A DNA stretch of 64,000 nt from positions 41,246,592 to 41,310,591 of the forward strand of contig NC_021673.1 in NCBI RefSeq assembly GCF_000247815.1, written 5' to 3'. Made by a program: the position numbers and the translations under genes. Source of the DNA: Ficedula albicollis (taxonomy: Eukaryota > Chordata > Aves > Passeriformes > Muscicapidae). The notes beneath the pieces are model-generated. The model made no database searches, was not told where the DNA came from, and saw only the letters and a list, made by a program, of their open reading frames with translations. This document shows positions 1 to 13,869 of this stretch, piece after piece. Each line of letters begins with the position of its first letter. The first letter of the stretch is position 1.

Positions 1-79
1 GAAAATATTTACACACATCATGTAATCCTCAATAAGATTTTCCCTTATTTTGTTGAATGAGAAGGAGGTTGCTGAGCTA

Positions 80-110
80 TTTTTTTTTTTTTGGTGTGTG
101 TGTGGGGGGG
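80..110. repeat. T13-(GT)n-G7 low-complexity tract
   Basis: A run of 13 T is followed directly by alternating GT and then by seven G. Simple sequence, no other meaning seen. Confidence 0.9.
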
Positions 111-2470
111 TGAAATTCATTTCAGTACTTCTAATCATCTTTTTTATTAGCTCCAGAATAAGTTACAAGAAGATATTTTATTTATTGTTTCTCTTTGCAG
201 TGTTGCCATGAGATAGGAATTACATTTATTTACACCCAACTACTTCAGTATTGTTGTTTTAAAAGAAATGTGGTACTGCCATCCAAAACCAGTGCACAGT
301 ACCGTAATTTCACAACATCAAACACAGCTTTCCAAACTAGCAAATACACCTAGGCTACCAATATCTGTGTAATTTGGGATGCTGACACTTTTTTCTGTCT
401 CATTTCAGTAACTCATTGCCATAGGCTACAAACAACTCTCACTCCCTGAAATGTCATACATAATTAACACATGGTAAATTTCAAAAGAGGAAGTTCTTCA
501 GACCCCTTTTACAGGGCATTTCTTTCACTTTCTGCTCTACCATACTGGCTAACGTTGAAAAATTCTATTTTCAAAGTAGCCATATTTGGATGGTCAGTGA
601 AAATCTCTTACATCACAATATTCTCAAACCTTTGGTTGAATACACATAAGCATAGATGCTTAGCTAAATATGCTAGCCTGCCTAAGCTGTGATTCACTGA
701 CTGCAAGTGCAGCTTACAAAGTATATAAATGTACATATGCTTTTGGCCCTACAGTGCTTATAAGTTTGTGCATAAACAAAAATTCTACTCCATATATTTT
801 GTATATATATTTTGAGTATCTGTAGACAAATACAGTACTACATACTTTGAAGATATATTTTCATTATGAAGTGCTGTACCTAAGAGTTGTGACTCCTGGA
901 GTCTTCAAGCCAAATGCCATCCAGGAAACAGTTTCTGTCCCCCTGGTTCCTGGTTTCAGTTACTACAAGAGCTGTGTAATTATCCATATGATACTTCTGG
1001 TAGCATGCACACAGACACAGTTTGTTTCCACAAAATACGTTTGCTCACATAACTATTTGCAGATTTAGCTGCACAATCAATTAAAAAGAGTAAACCAGCC
1101 CTAGATCTGAATACCTCATCACAATCAACTTCTTTGAGATGCAGAGACTCAACCACAACAACGACTGAAGCCTTGCAGTACAGATGGAAAGCCTTCCTCT
1201 TTGTTTCATTTTGCCACTCAGTCTTAGCCTTGTTCCCTCATTTTTGCTTTCCTATTGCTATTTTAGCCATCAATCTTCATGCAGGTAGTATTTATTGCAG
1301 TCCTTTAACAGCAACTAAAATGTGAAACTTAGACCTAAAAATTCTACTTACATTAGATTGTGCAATAAACCTGCAAGTGTCTTACCAGATAGGTGCTAAT
1401 AATATTATATAGGCCATACAATATAGATCCTTTTAGTAAGAAAAACTAGAACGCAGCAGACTCATTTTTAAGTGCAACTTCATGATTGTAACACACAGTA
1501 TACTTAGATTTTCTTTATGCCTGGAGACAGTGAATCCGTTCCAGTGTAAATCTGTTGCACCACCAAGAAAGAGGTGGCTAATAATCTTACATCTTTTTGG
1601 AGCATTTTATGGGTGTGTCTATGTGCTCTTGGCTGCCAGGTTTCAGGTCCCAAAGACAGATGGGCTAAAGCCATTTGTGTCCCCACTGTCATCCCACATT
1701 CACTCACAACTGATGTCCTTTGCAGTCAACTTACTTTAAGAGGTTTGTTGGGCTCATTTGCTTTTGCACTCAGCAATGAGAGGCCTTTGGAGGATTAAAC
1801 ATGAAGTGATTCTTGTGCATTTCACACATCTTATCATCTCCCAGCACACTCTGTGAGAATCACACTGGCTCAGTCAGGACTGAACTCCCTGCACAAGCAA
1901 ACTGCATAAGCATTTTTGAGCTGATAAAGACTGAGATGCAAGTGGCTCCCCTGCCTTGAGGCCACCACCCCTGAAGTTACAAGACACAGAATTTCTTTGC
2001 TCTTTACTCTCATCTTGATAGGCCTAAGTGCAGTCCCAGCCAGTAGACTTCTATATTTGTCTAGATCTAGGCAGAATCCTGAGACTTGCATGATAGTCTT
2101 CAGAGTGCCTTTGACAGATGTACTGACCTGTCCTTTCAAGCCTTAAGAGAACCACAAAGGTCTGGGCAATTCTTCCATATTTTCTGCATTTCCAGCTGAA
2201 GCTTTCTTGTTGGGAACAGTTCTTTTGCACCAAAGAGATTGTGAGCTAACAATAGGTACTTAGGGGCTCTGAAATCAAATATGTGAGCTTGCTATCTGAG
2301 TTACCATAAAGGCACAAAGTGCAGTCAGTACTAACCACAGTCTAGGCTCTTATTCTCAGAGAACTTCTGTTTGTTTTCACAACTGTGTTCCATTAACCAG
2401 GCAGGCTACCGCTAAGAATTGAATCAAGCTTCCAGCAAGGCCACTTTTGTCACTCATTCATTTAACCCCA

Positions 2471-2550
2471 TCACAGAATCACAGAACAGTCTGAGTTGGA
2501 AGGGACCCAGAAGGATCATAGAGCCTGGCTCTTAAGGGAACGGCCCATAC
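2471..2550 (-). mobile_element. CR1: CR1 LINE 3'-end fragment
   Basis: The plus strand begins with two head-to-tail copies close to TCACAGAA and continues with GTTGGAAGGGACC-like sequence. This is the reverse complement of the CR1 3' end, whose tail is made of ATTCTGTG-type octamers. Only about 80 bp remain, as is usual for 5'-truncated CR1 insertions in birds. The element therefore points to the minus strand. No coding part survives. Confidence 0.85.
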
Positions 2551-3534
2551 CATTATTTTACCTTGTGAAGAAATTGAAGAAATTGGCATTCTGACTTAAA
2601 CAACAGCTTCAGCGTACATTTTAATATCATATATCTGCACATTTTCCACATATTTTTACAAAAGTATTTTGGAAAATTATTCATTTTCTGGGATCAATTT
2701 TTTCTCTGCAGATACATATCTGACTTTTTATTGTGTTGTTAGAAGCTTGTTTCCAGTTACAGAACCCCTTCATTGGCATTTTCATTAAACAGAAAAAGTT
2801 ATTTTTCTGCATTGAACTTGCTAAACTTGCTCTGGTTTTGACCTGGGTAAGGATGACAATTTATAGACCAGCTTGCTTATATAAAATATTAATAAAATGA
2901 GAATTTTTCCCTTCCTATAACAAAATATTTACTCTCTAATAATTTATCTTCTGTCTAGATTGTCTGAAAACAGCTGGCATTTAGATACAGGAGAGAAGGG
3001 AGAACTACACCACAAGTTTGAAACTTCTCAGTGTGAGAAGCATACAAATATACTATTCACTGACACCAATTCCATCAATGTATTTATTATTACATCCAGC
3101 CAGATACTTGTTTCAAGATAGTCAGTGTATCAAAGACACTATTTTATATAGTCTATGAAGTCTGCAGTTTGTGGAAATCGCTGTTATTTAGCTAATTGAA
3201 CTCAAAGACACGTGAGAAAACTGTGCAAAATGTCAAGAAGAGAGCACGTATATAAATTTTCTCTGCTACAATCAGTAATTATTTTTCTTAAAATGTGATA
3301 AAGAAAATTCAAGTGTCCTCTGAAGAGTTACAGCATTATTCAGAGACCGAATTCAGTCTTCAATGTGTGAAACAGAAGGATCATAATTTTGCTTTTAAAG
3401 CAAGTATAAATAGAATTTAATTATGGAATTATATCTGATGCTTCACTGATACTGCATGTGCCTTGTAAAGCAAAATAAAACGGTCTCACAAGAAAACAAC
3501 ATTATTATCTCTTTAGCACAAAAAAACCTCTTAC

Positions 3535-3597
3535 CTTCTCGTCTGCAGCTATTGCTGATTTGTTAACCATTATGCAGAAAATATCATAATATCTAGA
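3535..3597 (-). other. candidate minus-strand exon, 21 open codons
   Basis: On the minus strand a T-rich acceptor ending TTTTTTATAG precedes 63 bp that are open in one frame (21 codons, phase 0 at both ends), followed by a strong donor, AAG|GTAAGAGG. The translation starts SRYYDIFCIM and I do not recognise it. A 63-bp stretch is often open by chance, so the splice signals are the only real support. It could belong to the same transcript as the candidate exons at 16.6-21.3 kb, but no continuous chain was found. Confidence 0.2.
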
Positions 3598-4741
3598 CTA
3601 TAAAAAACTTGTAAAACATCAGTTTTTTGAGTGATGGTTCAGGAAAATCCCTGACCAAAAAAGAAAACCATTGATATAAGGAAAACCACCCAACACATTA
3701 GTTCAGCTTCACTACTCAGTTAGTCAAATTGTGAACCATAATAAATAAAACTGGATAATTGAAGGACATTTACCAAACCATTTGGAAGTATCCTGCTATA
3801 TCCTGCTATATTTGTCCATCATTCACACAGAATCTAGGAAAGGCTGCAGTAAGTGACCAAAAATGACCAATGGCTACCAGCCACACAGGTATCCTGCTGT
3901 GAAAAGTTACTGCCAAAAAATTACTCTCCTGTGCGTAGGACACCTGTGGGTGAATCCTCTATCACACCAAAAGCTGCTAGCTGGCAATCAAGTTCAAACA
4001 CCTGATCTCTAGATACATGTGTATTTACTTGGTCCATCTGTGGCACACTGTATGTGCCAGAAGTGTAAGAAAGGACCAGTATAGTGTACCACATCTTTAA
4101 GAAACAGTTAATAAATCTGCACTAAATACTTTATTACTTTTAAAATTCACTCAAAATGCTTCAAAGAAAGTGTAAACATCAGATTTTTAGCCATGGGATT
4201 TACAAGTTGTTGTTGTTGTTATATTTTGGGGACCACTACTATTGTACGGTAAGGGCTTTTTTTGAAAGCCCTTAAAATTTCATATTAAGAGAAACTTCTG
4301 GAAAAACCCAAAGTTAAATAAAATCATTTCCCAACTGATTTCATTAGTTTGTCAGAACATATTCAAACTCAGATCACTGATACTAAATGCAAACTTTCTG
4401 ATGCATATGGGTGAAAGGAGATCTGATGCATGATGGGATAAAGCACTGTCAGTCTTGTTAAAAACTGAGATTAATCTAAACCTCACTGAAGCTAATGGGA
4501 CTTTCCATTAACTTCTACAGTCTTTGGATCAGGTCCTATAGTTTATTTTTCTCTGTCCTTTTATCTTCTCTCCCTTTCAGATTTGTTTTTCTCCTTTATG
4601 TGTTACAAGAGCAGCACTGAGAGCTGAAATGGACAATGCTTAGCTGGTAGTCATTCTCTGGTAATTAGACCGAGCCTCAAACACCTGACCTGCACATCTA
4701 CGGATATCAAGCACGTCTGAGTGCCCAATTACCCAGGAGTA

Positions 4742-5020
4742 TTAAGAAATAGGTTTGGAGGATGGGCAAATGATTTGATTCTTAAACTCTTCTGTAGTTG
4801 ATGCTGTGCATGCTTCTTCTTCAGCACAGACTAGAAGATCCAATGAGAGACTGTAGGTCAAACCCTGTCTGAACCATGATATGCTGTGAACAATTTCTTC
4901 ATATCGTTTAGGATCTTTGACCTTTAGAAAATCTACAGCATTCATAATTATATCTAAAGCAGCTTTGATGGTGTCTTCCCCTATAATGGATTCACAGACG
5001 TGAATAATACTCCTTAATTT
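4742..5020 (-). other. unidentified coding-like open frame
   Basis: A minus-strand frame is open for 92 codons between a TGA at 5,021-5,023 and a TAA at 4,742. The translation is rich in acidic, basic and hydrophobic residues in a helix-like pattern (for example ALDIIMNAVDFLKVKDPKRY) rather than the low-complexity typical of chance frames. The internal ATG at 4,945 would give 67 residues. I do not recognise a family. There is no strong splice acceptor just upstream and no close poly(A) signal after the stop. It could be a terminal exon, a decayed retrocopy, or chance. Confidence 0.25.
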
Positions 5021-6182
5021 TCAAGTATATCTTTTTCAAATTAATATTTCAAAGAGAAAAACCCTTATCTTGTTAAGAAGAAGAGTTTTAGGGTAGTAGC
5101 TCTTGCATAGGATGATACAGTTTGGTGGCCTCTCTTGTTAAAAATGTTCTAGTACCCATCTAATGCCCACTTATTTATGGATTTTAGACTAAAAGCCCTT
5201 TTTTGCCAGTTTTCTTCACAAGCACTTATCTCAGCATCCTCATTAGATGGTTTTTCTCTTTTCTTTTTTTTCAAGGCCTATCCATGCCCTTGGTACTTTC
5301 TTTTGTTCCATTCTGCAAAAGGAATGGCTTTAAAGGATCTCTCTCTACCAGTTTCAACTTTTTTTCCTTTGTAATTAGCCTTATTTGAGGAGCAGAAAAG
5401 TAGAAGACCAGAGAGAAATAATAATAATAAAACCCCCTGGTGAACAAAGCAGCTGATGTTCTTTACTTCAATCATATGCTGTATAGCCTGAGTCAAAGAA
5501 CTTGCACATCTTTTTCTTTTTCTTTTTTTTTAAATCTGACTCATACAGTACATGCAAGCCAGCTGAGAGACAGTTTTGAAGGTAAAGAACAGGAATGCTT
5601 TATTTAGCTGGTTATTGTTACTACCAAGAGCTCATTTGAATGTTATAATTAAAGAAACCTTTTGCAGATAGAAATTTGAAAAGGAATGATATGTTTGCCA
5701 TCATCTGCTGAGAAGGAATACATTGATAGTGTTAATACACAAGAATGTGAATAAGAAAGAATATATTTATTATATTAATTGGCAAGTATATGAATCTTTG
5801 AAAAACAAGCAGTGCAATAATATATTGGAACAAAAATGGAATCTGAATATGAACTAATGTATAATTAAATCTAGAACTACTCATATCACAGCTAAATCTG
5901 GTGTCAGCCTTTATTCAAATAATCAGGGAGGTAAATTTCTTTGCTAATTCTTTTCAAACTGAAAAATATACCCAATACATATTGGCAGTCCTGACAAATC
6001 TTTAAATTCTAGAAGATATTTCAGCATACACATCTCTGTACCTACTCAGATATTTTCCTGTGGTCCCTGCTCATTTACAAGATTGTCTCAGGTAATGCAA
6101 ATATATTATGCAATCCACATTCACAACAGAACTATCAAATTTAGTTTGTGGCCTGCATTGTTTAAAGAATTACATGTGTTTC
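5021..6182. other. intergenic stretch, nothing recognised
   Basis: AT-rich unique sequence with a short (AAT)n run near 5,416-5,430 and scattered T runs. No exon, RNA gene or mobile element that I can identify. Confidence 0.6.
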
Positions 6183-7227
<1,045 letters not shown>

Positions 7228-7530
7228 TACTAGAATAAGCATAATTGGATGCAATAAATCTTTTCAAAATCTTTTCAGTTACATTGTACAATTAAATTTC
7301 ATTTAGCAGGATGTTACATAGATTCATTATCTTGAATATGAAGTTTATTTTTTCCTTTTCATTTGTAGGAAACTTACCTACTTTTTAGTGGTAATTTACT
7401 TTATCTGGCAGTAGGCATTTTAAGTGAATACTTCATATAGGAAATTACTCCTCCCTATGTTTTAAAGAAATCAAACAGAAATGAAATGACTGTTTTCTCA
7501 ATTTAAATTTGTACCTGTGCTCTCAATCTA

Positions 7531-8037
7531 TTATTTGGCCAGCTTGTATTTGTGCTCAGGATTGCCCTGACCCAGGTGCAGGCCCTTGCACCAGGCCTTG
7601 TTGAACTTCATGACATCAGCAGGGGCCCACTTCTCAAGCCTGACAAAGTCCCTCAGGATGGCATTCCTCCCCTCCAGTGTGTTGACTGGACAGCTTGGTG
7701 TTGTCAGCAAACTTGCTGAGAGTGCACTCAATGCCACTGACAATGGTGCCAAAAAAGATGTTAGACAGTGCTGGTCCCAGTACAGACCCCTGAGGAACAC
7801 CACTCATCACTGGGCTCCACTTCAAGCCATAGCACTTCAAATATGACTATCCCACTAATTTCTTTATGGATGGACTGCATGGTCCATCCGTCAAAACCAT
7901 GTCTCTCCAGTTTAGTGACAAAGGCTGTCACCCAGGAAAGTATCAAACACTGCTCAAATGCATCCCACTTTGAGCAAGATGCTGAAGTAATTGACCTCGA
8001 TAGGCTCCTTCCAAACGACTTTTCTACCATCCTGTGA
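7531..8037 (-). mobile_element. CR1: CR1 LINE reverse transcriptase fragment, decayed
   Basis: Minus-strand frames between 8,037 and 7,531 give recognisable CR1 ORF2 reverse transcriptase: a [11 protein letters not shown] block followed by [17 protein letters not shown], where the catalytic F-A-D-D has become F-A-D-N, and then a WAPADVMKFNKAWCKGLHLG block. The pieces lie in different frames, so the copy has frameshifts and cannot encode an enzyme. CR1 elements copy themselves by target-primed reverse transcription and are usually 5'-truncated. Both the 5' portion and the 3' tail are absent or unrecognisable here. Confidence 0.93.
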
Positions 8038-9770
8038 CTAAACTGAATGAATCAATACTTCAATTTGACACAATCAACTTCTGACTTCATTACTCATTCA
8101 CAAAAGAGAGATGTTACTTAAACCTATTTTTCATAGAATCATTCTTCAAATACTGAAAGCAGAAGCATCATTTGGTTCTGAATGCCTTTTATACAGAATT
8201 ACTATCTTTGGTTTCATGGCTAAATACTCTTACAGACCCCATTGATTGTGGGTTTTCATACTCAGCAGAGAAAGAAATCTGCTCTATGCTAACAGTCATG
8301 AGGACCACAGAATTGGTCCAATCCTACTGTGCAGAACTGTTCCTTTGTGAAAATGCATTTATATACAGATCACAAATGTTGTGAGTTTATCATGTTGTCA
8401 GTTCAGTTAAAATGGTATCCTAAAGCAAAAGATTTGGAAGAAAACAGATGAAGAATCAGAACTATAATGACACACATCTCAAAAGTATCTTTCTATGTTA
8501 CTCATGACTGATGTCAGACTCCTGCTGCTAAAGGTAGCTGGGCCCTCTAATCCTGTTCATGAACAGATGAAATGTCCTCTTTAAATAAACCCCATTTACT
8601 CTCTCCATCACTATTTTACACATTAGGGCTCATTCCTCTTAAACTTAAAAATGTTTTAATTTCCAATGAAATGCATGCCCAGATTAAATATTGTTTCTTG
8701 TGCCAACTCAGATCATTTGCCATAAAGAGATCTACCTGCTACCAAGGGTTGAGCACTGGTAAGAAAATAATTGAAAATGAAAGCACATTTACTTTTGTTT
8801 GCAAATAAACACGAAGTGCTTTGCCACAAGTTCCAAAAGTCAAAACCAAATTCTTTGTGCTTTGTCCAGCGCGTCTTTTTCTTTAGATTTAGTAAGTAAA
8901 ACAAAACTCTGTGGAACCACAGAGCAGCAGGAAAGAAAGACAGAAACCTACTTCTGAGTTTTGGGTGGATCAGCCTCAACAGGACTTGGCCTCAGCCATG
9001 CATATGAGCTCCTCAACACTAATGCTGCAATGGCACACTTAATGCCCCAAGTATTGCCAGTAGCCTGAAACCATACACAGCAAACCTTTCTCAGTACAGT
9101 CTGAGCTGAAGGCATCCACACCCAATCTGTTCTCAGCAGACTTTACAAATCTTGCAGGCACCTAAAAGGGTTATCTCAAGTCCTCCTCACAGTAAATAAA
9201 ATATTCTTTAAAAGGCTTTTGGGGATCCTCAGGGCATTCCAGTATTGCCAGGAAGATGCTTTACCCTACCTAGTAGAGAAATACATAAAAATGTGCTTTA
9301 AAAATTAAAAATTTAAAAGAATCTGAATAATTGTTTCCTGTCAATTTTCTAGGTTGGCATCATGTAATTCAAGAGTGAACCATCTCAACAAATTCATTTG
9401 GAAATGTCTGTCTAGCCTGTGGAAAAGCTATGTAAAACTGTGTACAGAGCACAATACATAATGAAGTTTACACTTGCTCTGGGTTTGTCCTGAGGAATGT
9501 ACAGCAATTCTGACACAGTTTCTGTCAGTGTTACCAGCTAGAACATGCAGCTCAGTAGCCAAGGAGTCTATTTCCTGTTCAAAGGGGAAAACAAGGACTT
9601 AAATATTTACAGGTTAATTGTCAAAATATTATCAGTTGGTTCTCCTTAAAAATAACTTAGTGCCTGCTTTACCAGAATTAATGAAAAAGAATATTATTAA
9701 GAAGATGTTAAAACCACAGGGCAAGACAAAAAAGTCCTAATGAAACCAGTGTTTTTCTATCTGCCCCTTT
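8038..9770. other. intergenic stretch, nothing recognised
   Basis: AT-rich unique sequence. Open frames up to 88 codons exist on both strands, but none has a motif or good splice signals. No RNA gene was seen. Confidence 0.55.
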
Positions 9771-9932
9771 AGGTTTGCATAAGCTATAGTCTCAGACCAA
9801 TCCCTTTTGACCCGACCATAAGATTGAATAAAAATTAAATTGATCGGAGTCTTGTATAGGTTTGCATAAGCTATAGTCTCAGACCAATCCCTTTTGACCC
9901 GACCATAAGAATGAATCAAAATTAAATTGATC
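9771..9932. repeat. two-copy tandem repeat, 87-bp period
   Basis: A 75-bp unit starting AGGTTTGCATAAGCTATAG and ending AAATTGATC occurs at 9,771-9,845 and 9,858-9,932, separated by 12 bp. The copies differ at only a few bases (AGATTGAATA against AGAATGAATC), so the duplication is recent or maintained. Confidence 0.95.
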
Positions 9933-12346
9933 TTGTGCTCTTATTTGCTCAAATAGTTGTATTTTTTTTCCTGACATGAACCAAAGGGAGCTGAGTGCAC
10001 AATGGGGGGAGGATATATCCTACCAGCAGAAATACTATGGTTTATTTCAGTATTTTTCTGAATCTTGAAAATAGAAAAAGTGAAATGGTAAGATTTGATT
10101 ATAGTACACATACACCAACTAAAAGGCCATCCAACTTGAACAGATTTGTACACAGAAAAATCTCTGAAAATTGGGAAGAGCTGCTTGAAAACATTAAAGC
10201 AACAGAATTTCTCAGGAAAGCAGTAGTCAAGCAAACAAATACACAGTGAAAAAAAACCAAGTAGGATTCTGGGGGAGGTTTTTTTTCTGTTTGTTTGAGT
10301 TGATTGGGGTTTGTTGTTATTAGTTTTGTAGTTATTTGTACTTTGGCTTTGTTTGTTGGTGCATTGGTGTTTCTGCTTGCTTGTTTGCTTTTGTTTTCTT
10401 TCCCCAGAAAATGGATTGGTTTTCTTGTTTTGATTTGTATGATTTGATTGTTTTGCTGCTTTTAAAAATAATAAGTTAGACTAAAGCAGATTCAAACCAT
10501 GAAGAATTTCAAACTGTATGGCTTCCTTTATCTCAAAGCTGAAGGCATATTCACACTGTGACCAGATCAGTGCACACAGCACAATGAAACTTCTGCTATG
10601 ACTGTAATGTAAATAACTTTCATATTAAATTGGATGTATGTTAAAGACTAAAGAAAGAATATTGTTCTTAAATGCAAGGTAGAAAAGTAAAAAATTACAT
10701 ATTTGAGGTAGGAGTAAAACCAGATATTCTCAATAGTTAAGCCTTCTTGCAGATTTACTACTGCTGCCACTAGTGTTGCCAAGGTGTCTTGATTACCCTG
10801 AGCAATGAATCTATTACAGACTATACACCTATTCCACTACTTTCATGTATTTATATAAATACTTTGAAGGAATCATTCTGACTACTGCAGCTGACTTCCT
10901 GAGCAAAGAAGATTTCAGTTCAAAAAGAAGACTAAAGTTCCCAATTGAGCTACAGAGCTACACAGAAAAAAACCCACAACATACACACACACAAAAAAAC
11001 AAACAACCAAAAAAAAACCCCAAAGCAAAACAAAAACCCCACAAAAAAACAACTAACCAAAAACATTTTGGTTGTAAAAGTAGCTGATACTGAATCTGTT
11101 CTCTCACTTGTTAAAAATTGGACCATGCTGCTCATTTTCATTTGTCTTGCTTTCATTTCTAGACTCAGAATTTCCCCACAGATATCCATGCACAATCTGG
11201 CTATATAATTGTATGCCTCATACCAAAAGAAAAGCTTTTAGATTACAGTCTGCTTCTTAATATGCTTTGACCTGAAAATTCAGAAACAACACTTGTAAAT
11301 CAGTATGAGTATTATGAAGAGTTTAAAATGTATTATAAAAAGTCTTAAAATTGTAAGGGTAAAAAGTTTTGAATAAGTCGCATTTTTAAAGCAATATTCA
11401 ATTCTTAATTTTGGTATTTTGGATACCATTATTTACATGATACAGATCAACCTCAGAAAAGAAAAATTCAAATGAAAAGAAAGAAAACAAAGAGGAAGAG
11501 AGAACTACACTTCACTGGCCAAACTGACTGTCAGTAGTCCTCTTAGTCATCTCGAAAGCTGTTTGGTACCTGGTGAACTTAGAAGTAATTTATTGCTCTT
11601 CTTCATTCCTTGAAGAACCAGCTTCCTCTGTTCCTCTCTTGTCCTCTAAACACACACTGACCAAACAATTTTCTCTTAATCTGCAGGAAAAGGGTAGTGA
11701 AGGTTTGCCTTTAGGGGATCACAACAAAACATTGTTTTCACCTTTCCCCATTGCTCTCTCAGGGCATAGCACTCCTGACTTCAAGGCAACATCAGCAGTA
11801 TTCATTCACAAGCCTAGCAAGAACACCCATTAGTTATACTCAAGACAGTATTATTGAGCCCTTTCTCTAAGTTCTATGTACTAACTCAATATAAAGTCAC
11901 AGTTCTGATTATTGATCAAATAAAAAATTTCCACTCGAGCTGTCCTGACATAAAGACAGGAGATTTGCTGCACAGCAGCACAGTTCTTCCATACATGTAG
12001 CCCATATACTGAGTTTTCCTCTGAAGTTTTATATCCTGACAGCTCTGCCCCTGGAGTGCCTTGGGATATGCCTGAAATACTTCTTCATACTTCTACACTG
12101 ATCCTGTTCAGCTTGCCAAAGAGCATTCCCCAGCTGCAAGGTGCCACAAACATAGCTTGGGATAATGGCCCCCATTTGCAGAAAATGCTTCAGAGAAATC
12201 ATGGGTCCCAAATACATAATTTCCCCCAATCTACCTGAATCCAAACTTTAGCAAAGTTTAATGACAAAAATTCTCCCCCCAGAGTTATTAAGCAAGTATT
12301 AAACTTAGACTTAGTTCAATAACAGAAACCCTGAACTCCCACTTAC
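9933..12346. other. intergenic stretch with simple-sequence blocks
   Basis: A T/G-rich block of degenerate GTTTGTT motifs lies at about 10,270-10,450 and an A/C-rich block of AACAAAC-type motifs at about 10,961-11,065. The two are roughly complementary and about 600 bp apart. Otherwise nothing recognisable. Confidence 0.55.
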
Positions 12347-12459
12347 ACCCCAAACCTGGTTGCTCAGTCAGGAAGACTCTAAGCTTTATATCTGTAATGT
12401 CTATTTTCTTGTATACTTTGTATATTTTGCTGTTAGTTTTAGGACACAAAAGCCAATAT
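12347..12459 (-). other. candidate minus-strand exon, 37 open codons
   Basis: On the minus strand the acceptor TGGAGCACTTCAG precedes 113 bp that stay open in one frame (one base, 37 codons, one base) and end at GGGGT|GTAAGTGGG, a strong donor. The translation contains KIYKVYKKIDITDIKLR, which loosely resembles a beta-strand segment, but no family can be named. Its start phase does not fit the end of the candidate exon at 16.7 kb, so an additional exon would be required between them. Chance remains likely. Confidence 0.2.
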
Positions 12460-13869
12460 CTGAAGTGCTCCAGCACAGTAAAGATAAATGTAAAAGTGGG
12501 AGTTACAAGCATACTTATTTAGTGAAGCCCACCTCCTACAAGGAGTGTTTTTTAAACTGGAGACTACATCCACCACCAGCAATGCCAAAACCTGACGAAC
12601 TGAAATAAAGAAAGAGGTAAATTTACACAAAATTTACTTTTGAGGAAATACAAAATGAAACATAGGCTTAAGCATCCTCTTTGAATCACCTGAGACCCAC
12701 TTCTTTAATTTACTTGACATTTGGAATTGCATACAGAAAAGAAAAGGAATGAGGTTGTTCTTCTTCCTGAGTTAACATAGCATAAAGTTGTTAATGTCTA
12801 ATTTTGAACTCTACCTTTGTGCTTTAGCAGACCAGAAGACAGAGCTTGACAAACTGGAGTATTTATCCAGACAAAAATAGCCACTCAGCTGTGCTTTAGT
12901 GCCATTTTCTGTCACACCAGCATGACAGCACTAAGTGTTTAGTTCAAATAAGTGGTTCCACGTCCTCTGATAATACAACATGGTTCCAGCATTCTGTTCA
13001 CTACAATTTCAGCTCCATCAGGGGTGGCACAAGACAGCTCAGTATTCCCAGAGATTTTCAAACTGTGGTGCATGTGTTCTATTATGCACTCAACCCGTCT
13101 GGTCCATTTGGACTGGATTCACCAGGGAATACAATTAGCTGGCCATTTTATTTACACAGCCCAGCCTGCCAATTTGTCGGGAGCTTCAGTTATTTTTAAT
13201 TTTTCTCTTTCTTGCAGTTTTGAATTATTTCTGGTGTGGCAACTATCTGTAGCACAGATTCTTCTTCCACCGGGCATTAGTGTGTAAGGCAAGCAAGAGT
13301 TGGGGGACTCATATTGAAGCAGTCAGGATCCTCATATTTGAAGCAGTAGTTGTTTCCTCTACAAACTCAAGTACATTGTTCTTTCAGATGAGCTACTAAG
13401 TAAGATTTCTTCTTAATGTGCTGCCAAACAAATCATGGAGAATATGAAGGAACAGCAATGGCACACAAACAATGAATAAATTCTGGTCCCTATTGCACAA
13501 CTAATCAGTGTTCCTGAAGCAGGGGACTATTGCTGCCCTGAAGACCAGAATTTGACACAGGCTATTTAGTGTTTCAGGAAAACATACAAATATTCAAAAC
13601 AATGAGTCATGAAATTATCATATCCAAAGGACAGAGAACTTAAAGAATCTCATCAAGCCTCACAGAACCACCATTGTCGCTGTATTTGAGATATACTTTC
13701 CAAAGTTCAGTTAGCACATACAACACAAATATTTAATGTCAAAAAATAAGACCAGGCATAAAAAGAAACATAAAAAAGCATAATCATTCAAATGCAGACA
13801 TTTGAAATGGTAAATATATTAAAATATTGCGTGTTTTTTTAAACAAGAAGGTTCATATATTACTGATTT
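12460..13869. other. intergenic stretch, nothing recognised
   Basis: No mobile element or gene recognised. A 111-codon plus-strand frame at 12,952-13,287 has no motif and is treated as chance. Confidence 0.55.

Larger units (their letters stand above)
1..3534. other. intergenic stretch, no gene recognised
   Basis: AT-rich sequence with no coding exon that I can support. It holds a short T/GT/G low-complexity tract near the left edge and a CR1 tail at 2.47-2.55 kb. Several 60-90 codon open frames occur on both strands but none shows a family motif or a convincing pair of splice signals, so they are treated as chance. Confidence 0.6.

Noticed and set aside
1336..1350. Minus-strand donor-like GTAAGT sites near 1,340, 1,735, 7,375 and 9,665 as further exons
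   Set aside because: Adjacent segments hit stops in all useful frames or lack an acceptor, so they do not extend the candidate gene.
7531..8037. Several 68-90 codon frames as independent genes
   Set aside because: They are frames of one decayed CR1 reverse transcriptase and their antisense shadows.
12952..13287. 111-codon plus-strand frame
   Set aside because: No family motif, composition like translated non-coding DNA, strand opposite to the suspected transcription.
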